Assembly (NCBI GenBank): GCA_934047225.1
Contig: OW203985.1
Coordinates: forward strand, 11,397,201 to 11,461,200
Length of the DNA stretch: 64,000 nt
Direction of reading: 5' to 3'
From: Ypsolopha sequella
Taxonomy: Eukaryota; Arthropoda; Insecta; Lepidoptera; Ypsolophidae
In this document: positions 46,278 through 56,928 of the stretch, one piece after another
Layout: each line of letters starts with the position of its first letter
Numbering within the stretch: the stretch's first letter is position 1
Position numbers and translations under genes: made by a program
The notes under the pieces: model-generated
What the model was told of the DNA's origin: nothing
The model's input: only the letters and a program-made list of their open reading frames with translations
The model's database searches: none

Positions 46278-46285
46278 GTTTTGCA

Positions 46286-49006
46286 ATGACATTTACATGT
46301 AATTACTGTAATAGAAAATTTCCTTATGTGTCTAGTTATAATGTACACCTAAAAAGTCATCGGTTTTGCAAAAATGTTAAATATATGTGTGTCTTGACCA
46401 GTTGCAAGAGAATTTATGAAACATATGAGTCATTTAGAAGTCATAATTTTAGGTTACATATGTCAGAAAGCTTTACGCATAAGGTAACTGAAAGTGACTA
46501 TAATTGCCATATATCATTTGTGCAATGTGAGAAATGCAACAAACGAATTCGTTCACGAAATTTAAAATACCACATGGCACTACATGACATAGACTCTGGC
46601 AAAAGTGTTTCTTGTCCTCAATCTGTAGAATGTCCTAAAACATTTAACAGTGCATCATCATTGAAAACTCATGTGTATCGTTATCATTTCCCCAGGATTG
46701 ATACTTCTATAGAAAACAATCATGATGTTGTGCCACAAAGACCTTGTTCTGATTTTGACAGTCCAAATTCCAACGAAATAGTATATATTGATACTAATCA
46801 GTTCGAATCAGAGTCACAAATTTCAAATTTCTTAAACACATGTGAGGAAAGTAATAACTTAAAATCAGAGCTTTTTCATATGAAGGACATGCTACTTGTT
46901 TTAGTGAAATTGGAATCGAAAAATTTACTGTCGCAAGATGCAATATTTAGCATAGTTGAAAGTTTTGCAGACATACATGAAAATGCCCTTCAAAGTATTA
47001 AAGATAAATGTTTATCTACTCTTAAAGATTTTCCTGACTCTGTAAATAGATTAGAACGGAATGTTTTCAACGTGCGCTACACTGAGAGTATGAAATGTAT
47101 TTGGCGTAAAGCTTTGAAAAGTAGATACTCTAGATTTTCGCTATACAGGGAATATTTTTCTGTGGTTTTACCTGTCACAATAAAATTGGGTAGAAACAAT
47201 TTCCATAAAGTTTGCCATTTTCACTATGTTCCAATATTAAAAACTATTCAGTCCATGTTTCAGGATAAATCTTTTGTCGAACAGTTTAATACTCCTTATG
47301 ATAAAGTAAATGGTTTGCTGAGAGACATATCTTGTGGTTCAAGATGTTCACAAGATATTTTTTTCAATAATAATAACAATCTTAAAATTATTTTATTTCA
47401 AGATGCGTTCGAAATCTGCAATCCTTTGGGATCCTCCAAAACTAAACACAAGATGTTAGGAGTTTACATGACTTTTGCAAATCTCTTACCGCATAACAGA
47501 TCTAAGGTGGATTCTATAAAATTAGTGTTATTGTGTAAAGAAAAATACTTGAAGGAGTTTAATCAAGATAAAATATTTAAACCATTGATTGACGATATCA
47601 AAGTTCTAGAAAATACTGGAGTGTATATTGAAAATCTAGATAAAATTATACATGGGTCTCTTTTAACATTGATTGGTGATAATTTAGGGAGTCATACTGT
47701 TGGCGGTTATGTTGAAAATTTCAATGCTACTCATTTTTGTAGATTTTGTCTAATAGAAAAGGTAAATTTTGAAAAAGATCCTACTCTAGTAGGTACAATT
47801 AGAAATCATCAAGAATACTGTAAGGATGTGGACACGATTAAAACTCTCAATAATTCCACTAGCCGTACTACTGAACAATCACGACATTCCCGCGGTGTAA
47901 AACGAGATTCTGTGTTTAATTTGCTGGAGCATTACCATGTCGTGAATGGATTACCTCCATGTATAGGCCACGATCTATTTGAAGGAGTGGTGCAGTATGA
48001 TCTTCCACTTATAATCAATTCCTTTATCAGTAGCAACTACTTTTCTGAGGACGTTTTAAATATGAAAATAGAAAAATTTATAAATGAAGATAAAATTGGC
48101 ATACCTCGTTATTCAAAAGGATGTAAAAAACTGGGAGGTCAAGCGCTCGAAAACTGGTATTTCCTTAAGTATATTCCATTTCTTTTGTTTGAATACCTAG
48201 ATGAGGAGAATCCACTGTGGAAAATGATCATAACTCTGCGCGAGATAGCAATGCTAGTTTGTGCCTATGAGATTTCAATTGGTCAGACGGCTATAATAAC
48301 ATCTTTGTCAAAAGAATATTTGACGCTTAGAAAAGAGTATTTTTCTGGTGTACCGTTGAGACCTAAACATCATTTTATGTTGCACTATGGCCATTTGACG
48401 AGGATTCATGGTCCCTTGATTTATTCATGGACCCTTCGATTTGAAAGTAAACATAGGTTTTTTAAAAATATTGTGCGCCACTTACCTAATTTTATTAACA
48501 TTTCTAAATCTTTGTCATATCGACATCAGTTATATCAGGGATATATAGGGCAAGGAACGCAATATACTTCTACGATCGTTGCTCATAATACACTTGCACT
48601 AACTGAAGCAAATATTTCACCACAAATTTTGTCAGTATTTTATGAAAATGAGCTAGACATAGGTAATACACTCACTTCGAACATTATTAATTACAAAGGC
48701 TTAAAATATGCAGTAGGTGATTACATCTTGCACAAACGTGGTGAAGGACTTAGATTGTATTTTATTAAAATTCGCCGTATATTTTTTAAAGACTATGAGA
48801 ATCCCATTTTCATTGGTACTTGTGAACCATTTGAATATAACCTTCAGTTAGGGTTATGCCAAAGTTGTACTGAGCACTCTCATACAGAGTTATTGTTATG
48901 TAAATACAAAGACTTATTACAGTTTCACGCCTATAAACCGCATACTATTGGAATAACGATGTACATTGTTTTGCACCACTCTTATGTAGATTTCTTTAAC
49001 AATTAA
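46286..49006 (+). CDS. C2H2 zinc-finger transposase of the CACTA-like element
   Basis: This is an uninterrupted 906-codon frame. The N-terminus has four C2H2 fingers (CNYCNRKF...HLKSH near residue 7, CVLTSCKRIY, CEKCNKRIRS, and a CPQSVECPKTF type), presumably for DNA binding. The core resembles the DDE domain of animal EnSpm/CACTA-like transposases. Candidate catalytic residues are D near 373 (LFQDAFEICNPLGSSKTKHK), D near 464 (GDNLGSHTVGGYVENF, followed by a CRFC zinc pair) and E near 566 (HDLFEGVVQYDL). Family motifs PKHHFMLHYGHL and WTLRFESKHRFFKNIVRHLP follow. I start at ATG 46286; the frame is open to 46274 but without an earlier ATG. It would cut at the CACTG ends. Nothing in the sequence shows it is dead. 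Confidence 0.85.
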   Translation: MTFTCNYCNRKFPYVSSYNVHLKSHRFCKNVKYMCVLTSCKRIYETYESFRSHNFRLHMSESFTHKVTESDYNCHISFVQCEKCNKRIRSRNLKYHMALHDIDSGKSVSCPQSVECPKTFNSASSLKTHVYRYHFPRIDTSIENNHDVVPQRPCSDFDSPNSNEIVYIDTNQFESESQISNFLNTCEESNNLKSELFHMKDMLLVLVKLESKNLLSQDAIFSIVESFADIHENALQSIKDKCLSTLKDFPDSVNRLERNVFNVRYTESMKCIWRKALKSRYSRFSLYREYFSVVLPVTIKLGRNNFHKVCHFHYVPILKTIQSMFQDKSFVEQFNTPYDKVNGLLRDISCGSRCSQDIFFNNNNNLKIILFQDAFEICNPLGSSKTKHKMLGVYMTFANLLPHNRSKVDSIKLVLLCKEKYLKEFNQDKIFKPLIDDIKVLENTGVYIENLDKIIHGSLLTLIGDNLGSHTVGGYVENFNATHFCRFCLIEKVNFEKDPTLVGTIRNHQEYCKDVDTIKTLNNSTSRTTEQSRHSRGVKRDSVFNLLEHYHVVNGLPPCIGHDLFEGVVQYDLPLIINSFISSNYFSEDVLNMKIEKFINEDKIGIPRYSKGCKKLGGQALENWYFLKYIPFLLFEYLDEENPLWKMIITLREIAMLVCAYEISIGQTAIITSLSKEYLTLRKEYFSGVPLRPKHHFMLHYGHLTRIHGPLIYSWTLRFESKHRFFKNIVRHLPNFINISKSLSYRHQLYQGYIGQGTQYTSTIVAHNTLALTEANISPQILSVFYENELDIGNTLTSNIINYKGLKYAVGDYILHKRGEGLRLYFIKIRRIFFKDYENPIFIGTCEPFEYNLQLGLCQSCTEHSHTELLLCKYKDLLQFHAYKPHTIGITMYIVLHHSYVDFFNN

Positions 49007-49228
49007 TTTAAAATATGGATCATTCTGTACTTAAGCTCAGCATTAGCCTAAACAATCACCGCATAGGTACACTTGTTGTTGTGAAAGGGGTTCCAACCTT
49101 AGTGGCATTGCTATCAGCAGGCTTGAATATCTGATTCCAGTAAAACATTGGTGGACTATATAATAGCCGACAATCGCGTAACTGAACAAATTGCACTGCA
49201 ATAAACCCATCTGTTGACTTGTTTCCCT

Positions 49229-49775
49229 TGTGAATGCGTGGTCTGACAGCATAGTTCTCTCGATCGGACGACGACGTGAACTTTTTTTTCCTATTGGTCC
49301 TATCATTAAAATTGGTCAGGTGGTTTTTGAGTTAATTCATTACAAACAAAAATGCAAATCTATTCTCTTTATATTAGTTTATATTAGTGTAGATTTCAGG
49401 TATTCCAAGATTCTCTTTATATTAGTGTAGATTTCAGGTATTCCAAGATTCTCTTTATATTAGTTTATATTAGTGTAGATTTCAGGTATTCCAAGATTCT
49501 CTTTATATTAGTTTATATTAGTGTAGATTTCAGGTATTCCAAGATTCTCTTTATATTAGTTTATATTAGTGTAGATTTCAGGTATTCCAAGCTACTTTAT
49601 TTTTTTATATTCTGGTAATCTGTTTGTCTGATAAGTCGGATACCCGTAATTCCTTGTAGTCCGATAAGTCGGACTATGAAAGTAGGTGGTTCCTCTTTGT
49701 TTGATGAATAAGACCAACAAGAAAAAAAGTTCACATTCAATAGAGGGGACTATGCTGTCTGACCACGCATTCACA
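49229..49775. mobile_element. MITE with TGTGAATGCGTGGTC ends and an internal minisatellite
   Basis: Inverted arms of about 80 bp begin TGTGAATGCGTGGTCTGACA and include GTGAACTTTTTTT. The interior is mostly a 48-bp tandem repeat at 49363-49592. No target duplication is evident. It sits 220 bp downstream of the transposase stop. Confidence 0.65.
49363..49592. repeat. 48-bp tandem repeat
   Basis: Units contain TTCTCTTTATATTAG and GTGTAGATTTCAGGTATTCC. Four full 48-bp units are present plus one shortened unit that lacks one TTTATATTAG. Confidence 0.8.
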
Positions 49776-50259
49776 GGTTAATTTTCTTGCCAGATACACA
49801 TCTGACGTCTTGCTCTCTATATAAAATCAAGTTAAGTTTTCTTACCCTTTCTAAAACTTTTCACTTTGACTTGTAGAGACAGTAATATTAACCAATTTTG
49901 CCGGAGGTTTCATGGTTCAAAAATATTTTCAAATCCTAATAATATCATTATTTCAACAAGGCGCATGGGCGTAGTGATGAGTGTTGAGGGCTCCGGCCAA
50001 GTTTGTGGGCGTAATTATTATTTTTGGCAGAACATTTGTCTCATGGCAACTACTCGAAGCAGCCAGTTTGTATCATATTCTCTTCAAGAATATCTTTAAG
50101 TCGGCCCCTTAAATATAGGTGTCCGCAACCATTTTCTGTTACACTACTGAAACCTAAAGGGCACACATAAAGAATCCATTCTATGATTGACAGCATGCTT
50201 TCTTATAGCTAATTCAAATTTTATTTTGTTCAATGTTTGAAATAGATAAGGTATTTAAT
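49776..50259. other. Spacer, no gene seen
   Basis: A 77-codon plus-strand frame at 49866-50099 has no recognisable domain. I also see nothing in 49007-49228, next to the transposase stop, beyond a possible 3' UTR. Confidence 0.4.
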
Positions 50260-51475
50260 TGAACAAACGTTTCTTGTACGTAAGAATTCTTAATTTATTT
50301 TTTCATTGAACGACTGATTCAAGTACACGTTTCTAGTACATAAGAATTGTTATTTTTTTTTTCATACTATGGTCAAACCTTAAATCGCTGCATCTAATTG
50401 AACAACTGATTCTAGTACATGTTTCTAGTACGTAAGAATTGTTAAATATTTTTTTCATACAATGAGTCAGAACTTAAATCGCTGCATTTAATTGAATGAT
50501 TGATTCTAGTACATGTTTCTGGTACGTAAGAATTGTTAATTAATTTTTTCATACAATGAGTCAAACCTTAAATCGCTGCGTTTAATTGACTGATTCTAGT
50601 ACGTAAGAATTGTTAAATATTTTTTTCATACAATGAGTCAGACTTTAAATCGCTGCATTTATTGAATGATTGATTCTAATACATGTTTCTGGTACGTAAG
50701 AATTGTTAATTAATTTTTTCATACAATGAGTCAAACCTTAAATCGCTGCGTTTAATTGACTGATTCTAGTACGTAAGAATTGTTAAATATTTTTTTCATA
50801 CAATGAGTCAGACTTTAAATCGCTGCATTTAATTGAATGATTGATTCTAATACATGTTTCTGGTACGTAAGAATTGTTAATTAATTTTTTCATACAATGA
50901 GTCAGACCTTAACTCGCTGCATTTAATTGAACGACTGATTCAAGTACACGTTTCTAGTACATAAGAATTGTTATTTTTTTTTCATACTATGGTCAATCCT
51001 TAAATCGCTGCATCTAATTGAACAACTGATTCTAGTACATGTTTCTAGTACGTAAGAATTGTTAAATATTTTTTTCATACAATGAGTCAGAACTTAAATC
51101 GCTGCATTTAATTGAATGATTGATTCTAGTACATGTATCTGGTACGTAAGAATTGTTAATTAATTTTTTCATACAATGAGTCAAACCTTAAATCGCTGTG
51201 TTTAATTGAACAACTGATTCTAGTACTTGTTTCTAGTACGTAAGAATTGTTAAATATTTTTTTCATACAATGAGTCAGAACTTAAATCGCTGCATTTAAT
51301 TGAATGATTGATTCTAGTACATGTATCTGGTACGTAAGAATTGTTAATTAATTTTTTCATACAATGAGTCAAACCTTAAATCGCTGCATTTAATTGAACT
51401 ACTGTTTCTAGTACATAAGATTAAGAATTGTTTAATCATTTTTTCATACATTGAGTCAAACCATATAAGGTAAAT
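50260..51475. repeat. Tandem satellite-like array, units of about 78-95 bp
   Basis: Units carry TCTAGTACATGTTTCTRGTA, CGTAAGAATTGTTAA, TTTTTCATACAATGAGTCA and AAATCGCTGCATTTAATTGA. About 13 units are visible, in a long form and a shorter form that lacks the ACATGTTTCT part; the two forms alternate in the middle of the array, which suggests higher-order duplication. Confidence 0.85.
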
Positions 51476-51491
51476 AATATTATGTATACAG

Positions 51492-51680
51492 GGTATAGTA
51501 CACGTCCATACGAACCACTTTCCGTAAAAAACAATTGAGAAATCGCGGAAAAATAATCAGTTGTTTCATACATTTTCATCGGCTAGTTATATGTAACTTT
51601 TCTATGGAACAGCTGATATTTTTTTCGCGATTTCTTGATTTTTTTTTCACGGAATGTGGTTTGTATGAACGAGTACTATC
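51492..51680. mobile_element. MITE related to 17779-17983
   Basis: The ends ATAGTACACGTCCATACGAA and, inverted, GATAGTACTCGTTCATAC match the MITE in the otopetrin intron. The interior TCGCGGAAAAATAATCAG and CAGCTGATATTTTTTTCGCG pair as well. Confidence 0.65.
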
Positions 51681-51712
51681 GCTAGTTTTCGGTTCCCACA
51701 ACTTCATCTTAA

Positions 51713-52097
51713 GGTGGTTGCGTCAATTTTCGTTCCCAAATGCACAACTTATTATTGTTTTCATTATTTTAGGATAAAAAGTATTACATAAATGTGATTT
51801 ATGGCATTACGCGACAATAGTTAAGTGTTAGTTAAGCTCTTCTAGCAAAGTTGTGGTATTTTATGTATTACTCTGTTAATGATCCTGCACAACAACTTTA
51901 AAGCGTGTTTATAGTTGTTGTCCAGGATCATTAACAACGTTATGCATTAAAGAACACATCATTGCTAAAAAATCCTAATTGACATTAAACTATTGTTGCC
52001 TAATGCTATAAGTCCCATTTATTTAATACTTTATATTAAAAATAAGGAAAACAAATTACAAGTTGTGCGTTTGGGAGCGAGCCCTGACGCAACCACC
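51713..52097. mobile_element. TTAA-flanked element with GGTGGTTGCGTCA ends
   Basis: Inverted ends GGTGGTTGCGTCA are bordered by TTAA (51709-51712 and 52098-52101). Inside, GTTAATGATCCTG and CAGGATCATTAAC form a second stem. The subterminal GTTCCCAAATGCACAACTT is related to the ends of the element at 26651-27824. Confidence 0.75.
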
Positions 52098-52101
52098 TTA
52101 A

Positions 52102-52458
52102 CACCAATGGTTACAATTAGATATTAATATAATGATCTTATATTATAACCTATCTGTACCTAAATGTTTTTAATAATATAATTTGAATTGATTGTTTTAA
52201 ATATTGCGAATTAAATAATTCTATGCAATGTATGTCAGTCATTTGTTGTCACTGTCCAATTGTACAACATGCTTTCTATCATACTTTTGCTACTGTATTA
52301 TGTCAATTTTAATGTCATTTATTACCAACTAAATTGTTATATGCATAATAATAATATAGTTATGTTTCTAATAAACATTGGTTTCATTTAAGTATTTGTG
52401 GTAACAGAATATTGTAAATGAAATCAATTTATTTGTGTACCTACATTATTGGTCACAC
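52102..52458. other. AT-rich spacer, no gene seen
   Basis: No coding, RNA or repeat feature was recognised. Confidence 0.4.
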
Positions 52459-52622
52459 CCAAACAGTAATATTCTTTCTAACAGTAAATTACAGGCATGG
52501 TCGTTCCTATCGCATGGGCCTTCAGGACATAAAACTCAAGTTCATCTTGATGATATATGCTGAAAACCGCTTGACAGGAACAAAGTACCTGTAATTTTGG
52601 TAGAAAGAATATTACAGTTTGG
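52459..52622. repeat. Inverted repeat with CCAAACAGTAATATTCTTTC arms
   Basis: Arms of about 37 bp run from CCAAACAGTAATATTCTTTC to AATTACAGG and pair with the right side. One arm contains TTCTTTCTAACAGT, resembling the CACTA-like terminus. It abuts the right subterminal array. Confidence 0.6.
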
Positions 52623-52629
52623 CTGTATA

Positions 52630-53521
52630 ATTACCATTAATGTATGTAAATTCACATATAAATTGTGTATTTTTACATATTGTGTTCTGTAAAATTTCCC
52701 CTAAGAGTATTGAATATTACATACACTATTATGTAGATGTTTACATACATAATGTGTGATAAGTACTACATAAATGCATGTAAAAATACTGCACTTTCTG
52801 TAGATTCACGTATGTGTGTGTAAAACTACGTAACATCTGGGTAATTAATAATACATATTTTTGTGTAGATCTACCTACATATTATGTAAAACTACATACA
52901 GATATGTAATAAAACTACACAGTTTTCTATAGATTTACCTACTTATTACGTAAATCTACATATATTTATGCATATAAATTACACAGATACGTGTAGCTTT
53001 ACCTACATATTATGTAGAACTACATAAATCTGCGTATAATAATTACATAAATTTGTGTGAAATATCTAGTTTTTTGTAGATTTACCGACATCATATTATG
53101 TAATTTTATAAATATTTTTTGTTACATAAAATTCATGTAAATTCAACTTACATATTTTTATGTAAATTCACCTTACATGTTTTTGATGTAAAATCACGTT
53201 ACATAATTTTATGTGAAAAATCTTTACATAATTTTGATGTAAAAAAAAAACATCATTTTATGTCATTTTAGATTACATCATTTTATGTAAACTTACCTAC
53301 AATTACATATTTTTCATAAAATAAATATTTAGGAAAATGAGTTATGTAAATTTACATAATAGAATTTACATAACATTTATTCACATTTTATGTAAAAAAG
53401 CGGTGATGTGAATTTACAGATAGTATGGAAAATTACATACACATGTAATTTTACGTAAAAGTGAGGGCTACGAAAGTTGCCCGCACTTTTATGTAATTTC
53501 ACAGATTTTTTTCTAACAGTG
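52630..53521. repeat. Right subterminal repeat region of the CACTA-like element
   Basis: It is densely filled with TACATA, TATGTAA, ATGTAGA and TTTACAT words in both orientations, the same vocabulary as 34824-36340. It ends TTTTTTTCTAACAGTG at 53521. No coding capacity. Confidence 0.72.
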
Positions 53522-55293
53522 TATGTCAATATCGAATAGTCATCATAATTAACAAATTAATTAACAAACTTATTCCAAAATTGCATAAATTGTAAATATG
53601 CACACATAGTCACACACATCTCACATACACACATCCCACATACACACACATACCCTCTCACACTTACAAATTCAGCCTAAGTAAGTATATACTAAACTTT
53701 TCTTTTCTTTTTTATATTTATAATAATTTATTAGTCACCTCTGTAAATAATAGTTTTGTTTATCACTTAATTTTGTATTTTAGTTATAGGAGAGCGGGGA
53801 CTCCTGTTACAGGTATTTTCATACCCAATAGGAGAACTCAAACTCAGTTTATTTAATGAAGTAAGCTTAAGAAATAAATAATTTTTCATTTTTCATTTTT
53901 CATTTTCATTTTTCAAAGCAATTATTACTACTGTTAGTAAAAACTAGAATAACTTAAAAATATTTTAAATAATTTAGCATCTTCTGGTTATAATTTGTAG
54001 GGTTGTCAATATTAATTATAGTATTTACTATTTTGGTTTACTTGCAGGGAAATAATACCTTCGATCATTAAAAATTAGACAGAATTTGATAATTAAATGG
54101 AAAAAGAAACTGTTAATGACTTTCATTGGTAGTTAGAATTTTACTTTAAGGAATTAAATAAAATCTATTTAATTACAAAAAAGTCTTGTTTTATTTAATG
54201 AAATATTTAAGGACAAATGGAAAAGGAAGTAGACAGTACGCCACTGATGAAGTTTTATATTTTACAGGTAGATGAGGAAGAACTTACTTATTAAGTACAA
54301 AGGGAAGTAAGATTGGGGGAAAGTAGAGAAGAGAAAATTTAAGATCGGGGAGAAGTAGAGAAGAAAATTAAAAATTTATGAAATTTTAATATGTTGACTG
54401 TGTAAATGCTTTGTCAATTGATAGTAAATTAAATAAAAAAAAAGTACAAGATCGTATTTTAATAAATTAATTTATTAAGAAATGAAATGTAAAAATATTC
54501 GGAAGTTTATTAAAAGCAGTTTATTCCAATTTCTCGTTGTCTTATTGAAATAAAAAAAAAATATATTAAATTATAGAAATTAATTTGGGTTTTATTTTAA
54601 TTAGTGGTAGTTAGTTATGTTATAAGTTAGCTCAAAAGGTATTAGCTTAAGAGGTATTAAAGGATAATATTTTAAATAAGAGGTACTTAAATCATTTAGA
54701 TTTGTCCATATTTGTTGAGCTGGTGGTTCGTTAGAGAAAGTGTTAGAGAGAATGGGGAAGGAAGTATGTTGTTGGTGGAAGAGATAGAAAGATACGACCA
54801 TGACAATTAACTTTGTCTTTGGCAAAGAAAAGGGCTCTAGCGAGACAACAGATTCAGGAATGTGGACTCATGTTTATTGTCGTGTTATCCTGGAGACATT
54901 ACACTACACAACAAACTATTTAGTTGAAAAGGAGTTAGGTTAGAGTCATCTTGACTAATCAGCAGTAATAAACTGCGATTCTAAATAGTTTCACTACACA
55001 CGCAGCTAATGCATATTTCCTCGGCAACTATACATTCTCCGAATGGTTGATTAGAATTTAACATTGGAAGAGATTCTAGACTGGGGAATTAGTTATTTGG
55101 GTACTTATCTTGAGAGCTATTAAAGTGATCTCGGTTCAAGAAAGAGACACAAAGACACATCTATTGTTCAAATTGAAAAAATAGAATTTGGCTAGAAGGT
55201 TGTTGTGTTACCTCTAGGGTAGAGTTAATTCACAACTAACTTCTTTGAAGGATTGAGTTCTCCTTGTTTGATGGATATTTATCTGTAGTTAAT
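53522..55293. other. Spacer with a LINE tail, no gene seen
   Basis: CA-rich simple sequence lies at 53600-53670. A probable LINE 3' end (GAGAGCGGGGACTCCTG..., then AAATAAATAA and TTTTCA repeats) occupies about 53731-53917. The rest is AT-rich with short frames that I do not recognise. Confidence 0.4.
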
Positions 55294-55298
55294 AAACC

Positions 55299-55598
55299 TG
55301 TTGTGGACTGTATGTAAGGAAAACGCTTGTTTCGATTTGTTCCTTTATTTGCTCTTTATTGTAGGAGAGCTATTATTCAACTGAATGCTGGTACAGTAAA
55401 CCGCCCTACTTTTATACACGCCGTTTTGCACACGGCACTAATCTAAACAGTCTTTCTTTGTCTAACTTATATCTATCTCTTTCATAAATTATCTAGCTTA
55501 TGTCTATCTCTCTCTATACTCGTTGGGTGCGTCTGTGCGGTACTGCCGTCGGAGACCACCCTATTTTCCGTTTACGGCGAGGCTCGGCGTCCGCAACA
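55299..55598 (-). repeat. 3' LTR of a BEL/Pao element
   Basis: The 300-bp LTR has termini TGTTGTGGAC and GTCCGCAACA that are inverted copies with one mismatch. AAACC precedes it (55294-55298), and the same five bases follow the other LTR (61681-61685). Relative to the right LTR it lacks about 170 bp between two copies of CGGCGAGGCTCG, so an internal deletion by direct-repeat recombination is likely. Confidence 0.8.
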
Positions 55599-56928
55599 TT
55601 CCTCCCCCCGGCGTAGCACGCGTAGCCTCCTTTTCTAGGACGACGAGTCTTCTTGCGGGACGTTTGAATACTCCAGTTTTCGTTCGGACGTCTGCTACTC
55701 GTACGCCGCCGTCTGGTCCCTGGTAGGTGCGCTCGATGATGCCCATTGGCCAGGTGTTCCGAGGCAGGGTGTGATCGACGATCACCACGACGTCACCAGG
55801 CTGAAGAGATTGCTCGTTCTGGGTTGGCTCGCCACGTGGTACCAGTGTAGGAAGGTATTCGCGTACCCATCTCTTCCAATAGATGTCTGCGAGTGCTTGA
55901 CTGGCACGCCAGGTCCGTCGATCAGCGACATCACATGGGCCCGTAGTAGGAAGACCGGTAGATGTACCCAGAAGGAAGTGATTTGGGGTGAGCGCCTCAG
56001 GATCGAGAGGGCTCACGCTCACATGTGTCAGCGGTCGTGCGTTCACCGAGAACTCTGCCTCGGTCAGGAGTGTTTGTAGGACCTCCTCCGCTGGTTCTCG
56101 TTCTTGGAGTGTTGCCTTCAAAGCTGTCTTGATGGAGCGCACCAGTCGTTCCCAGGCTCCTCCTTGGTTTGGTGCTCCTGGTGGTATGAACCGCCACTCC
56201 ATTCGATGAAGCAGCGCTTCGTCTCGCAGGGCGGGTGCCCACTCTGTATAGGCGGCTCGTAGTTCATGATCCGCTCCTTTGAAGTTCGTGGCGTTGTCTG
56301 AATACATTAGACGTGGCCATCCTCTACGTGCAGCCATTCTGCGCAGCGCCATTAGCGCCGAATCAGTGGAGAGTGACGGCACAAGTTCGATGTGCACGGC
56401 GCGTGTGGTGAGGCACGTGTAGAGTGCGCCCCATCTCTTTTCGCGGCGGCGTCCCACTTTCACCACCATTGGCCCGAAGTAATCTACGCCACAGTTGGTG
56501 AACGGGCGATGGAAAGGGTCCAGGCGGGCGCGTGGCAGGTCTCCGGTAGCTGGCACTCGTGGTCTGGAGCGGCGCACTCGACAGAGAGTGCAGTTGCGTT
56601 CCACGGCTCGTACTGAAGGCCGTAGGTGGATTATCCAGTACTTTTGTCGAAGGTCGTTCGTCACGCGTTCACGGTTTGCGTGACCAGCAGCACAGTGCTC
56701 TTGCAACACGATGAGCTTTGTCAGGTGGTGACGTCCATCCAGGATCATGGGTTGCTTCGTCTCAATGGGCGCAGTCGCTGCTTCTATGCGGCCACGGACT
56801 CGAAGCACGCCGTCTTTCAGTACGGGATCCAGTTTGTATAGTCGGCTCCCTTTAGTGATAGGGCGGTTCGATTCGATCTTCTTGATGTCCTGATTGAAGC
56901 TCTCTTTCTGTGCTTGTTGTATGAGCGC
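55561..56928 (-). pseudogene. BEL/Pao pol, integrase part
   Basis: Continuous with the RNase H part except for a TGA at 56929-56931, this section encodes the integrase that would insert the DNA copy. It has a zinc-binding region (HCAAGH...CTLCR). The catalytic D-D-E is visible as GVDYFGP, YSDNATNF and GGAWERLV, at residues 109, 171 and 220 counting from 56808. The frame ends at 55561, within the LTR. The catalytic residues are intact, but the upstream stop separates it from the rest of the polyprotein. Confidence 0.88.

Larger units (their letters stand above)
34824..53521 (+). mobile_element. CACTA-like (EnSpm/CMC) DNA transposon with two genes, about 18.7 kb including insertions
   Basis: The left end CACTGTTAGAAAAAATG and the right end, read inverted, CACTGTTAGAAAAAAATC agree for 15 bases and start with CACTG, as CACTA elements do. 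TA lies outside each end (34822-34823 and 53522-53523), compatible with a short target duplication. Both ends run inward into long arrays of ATGTAA/TTACAT words, like the subterminal repeats that CACTA transposases bind. Between them are a spliced gene (42668-46277) and a transposase-like gene (46286-49006), both plus strand. The length is inflated by younger insertions, including an RTE LINE, LINE tails, MITEs and tandem repeats. The assignment to one element is an inference from the matched ends. The alternative is two unrelated non-autonomous ends. Confidence 0.72.

Noticed and set aside
49363..51475. CRISPR-like spacing in the tandem arrays
   Set aside because: The units are contiguous tandem repeats without unique spacers, in a eukaryotic setting.
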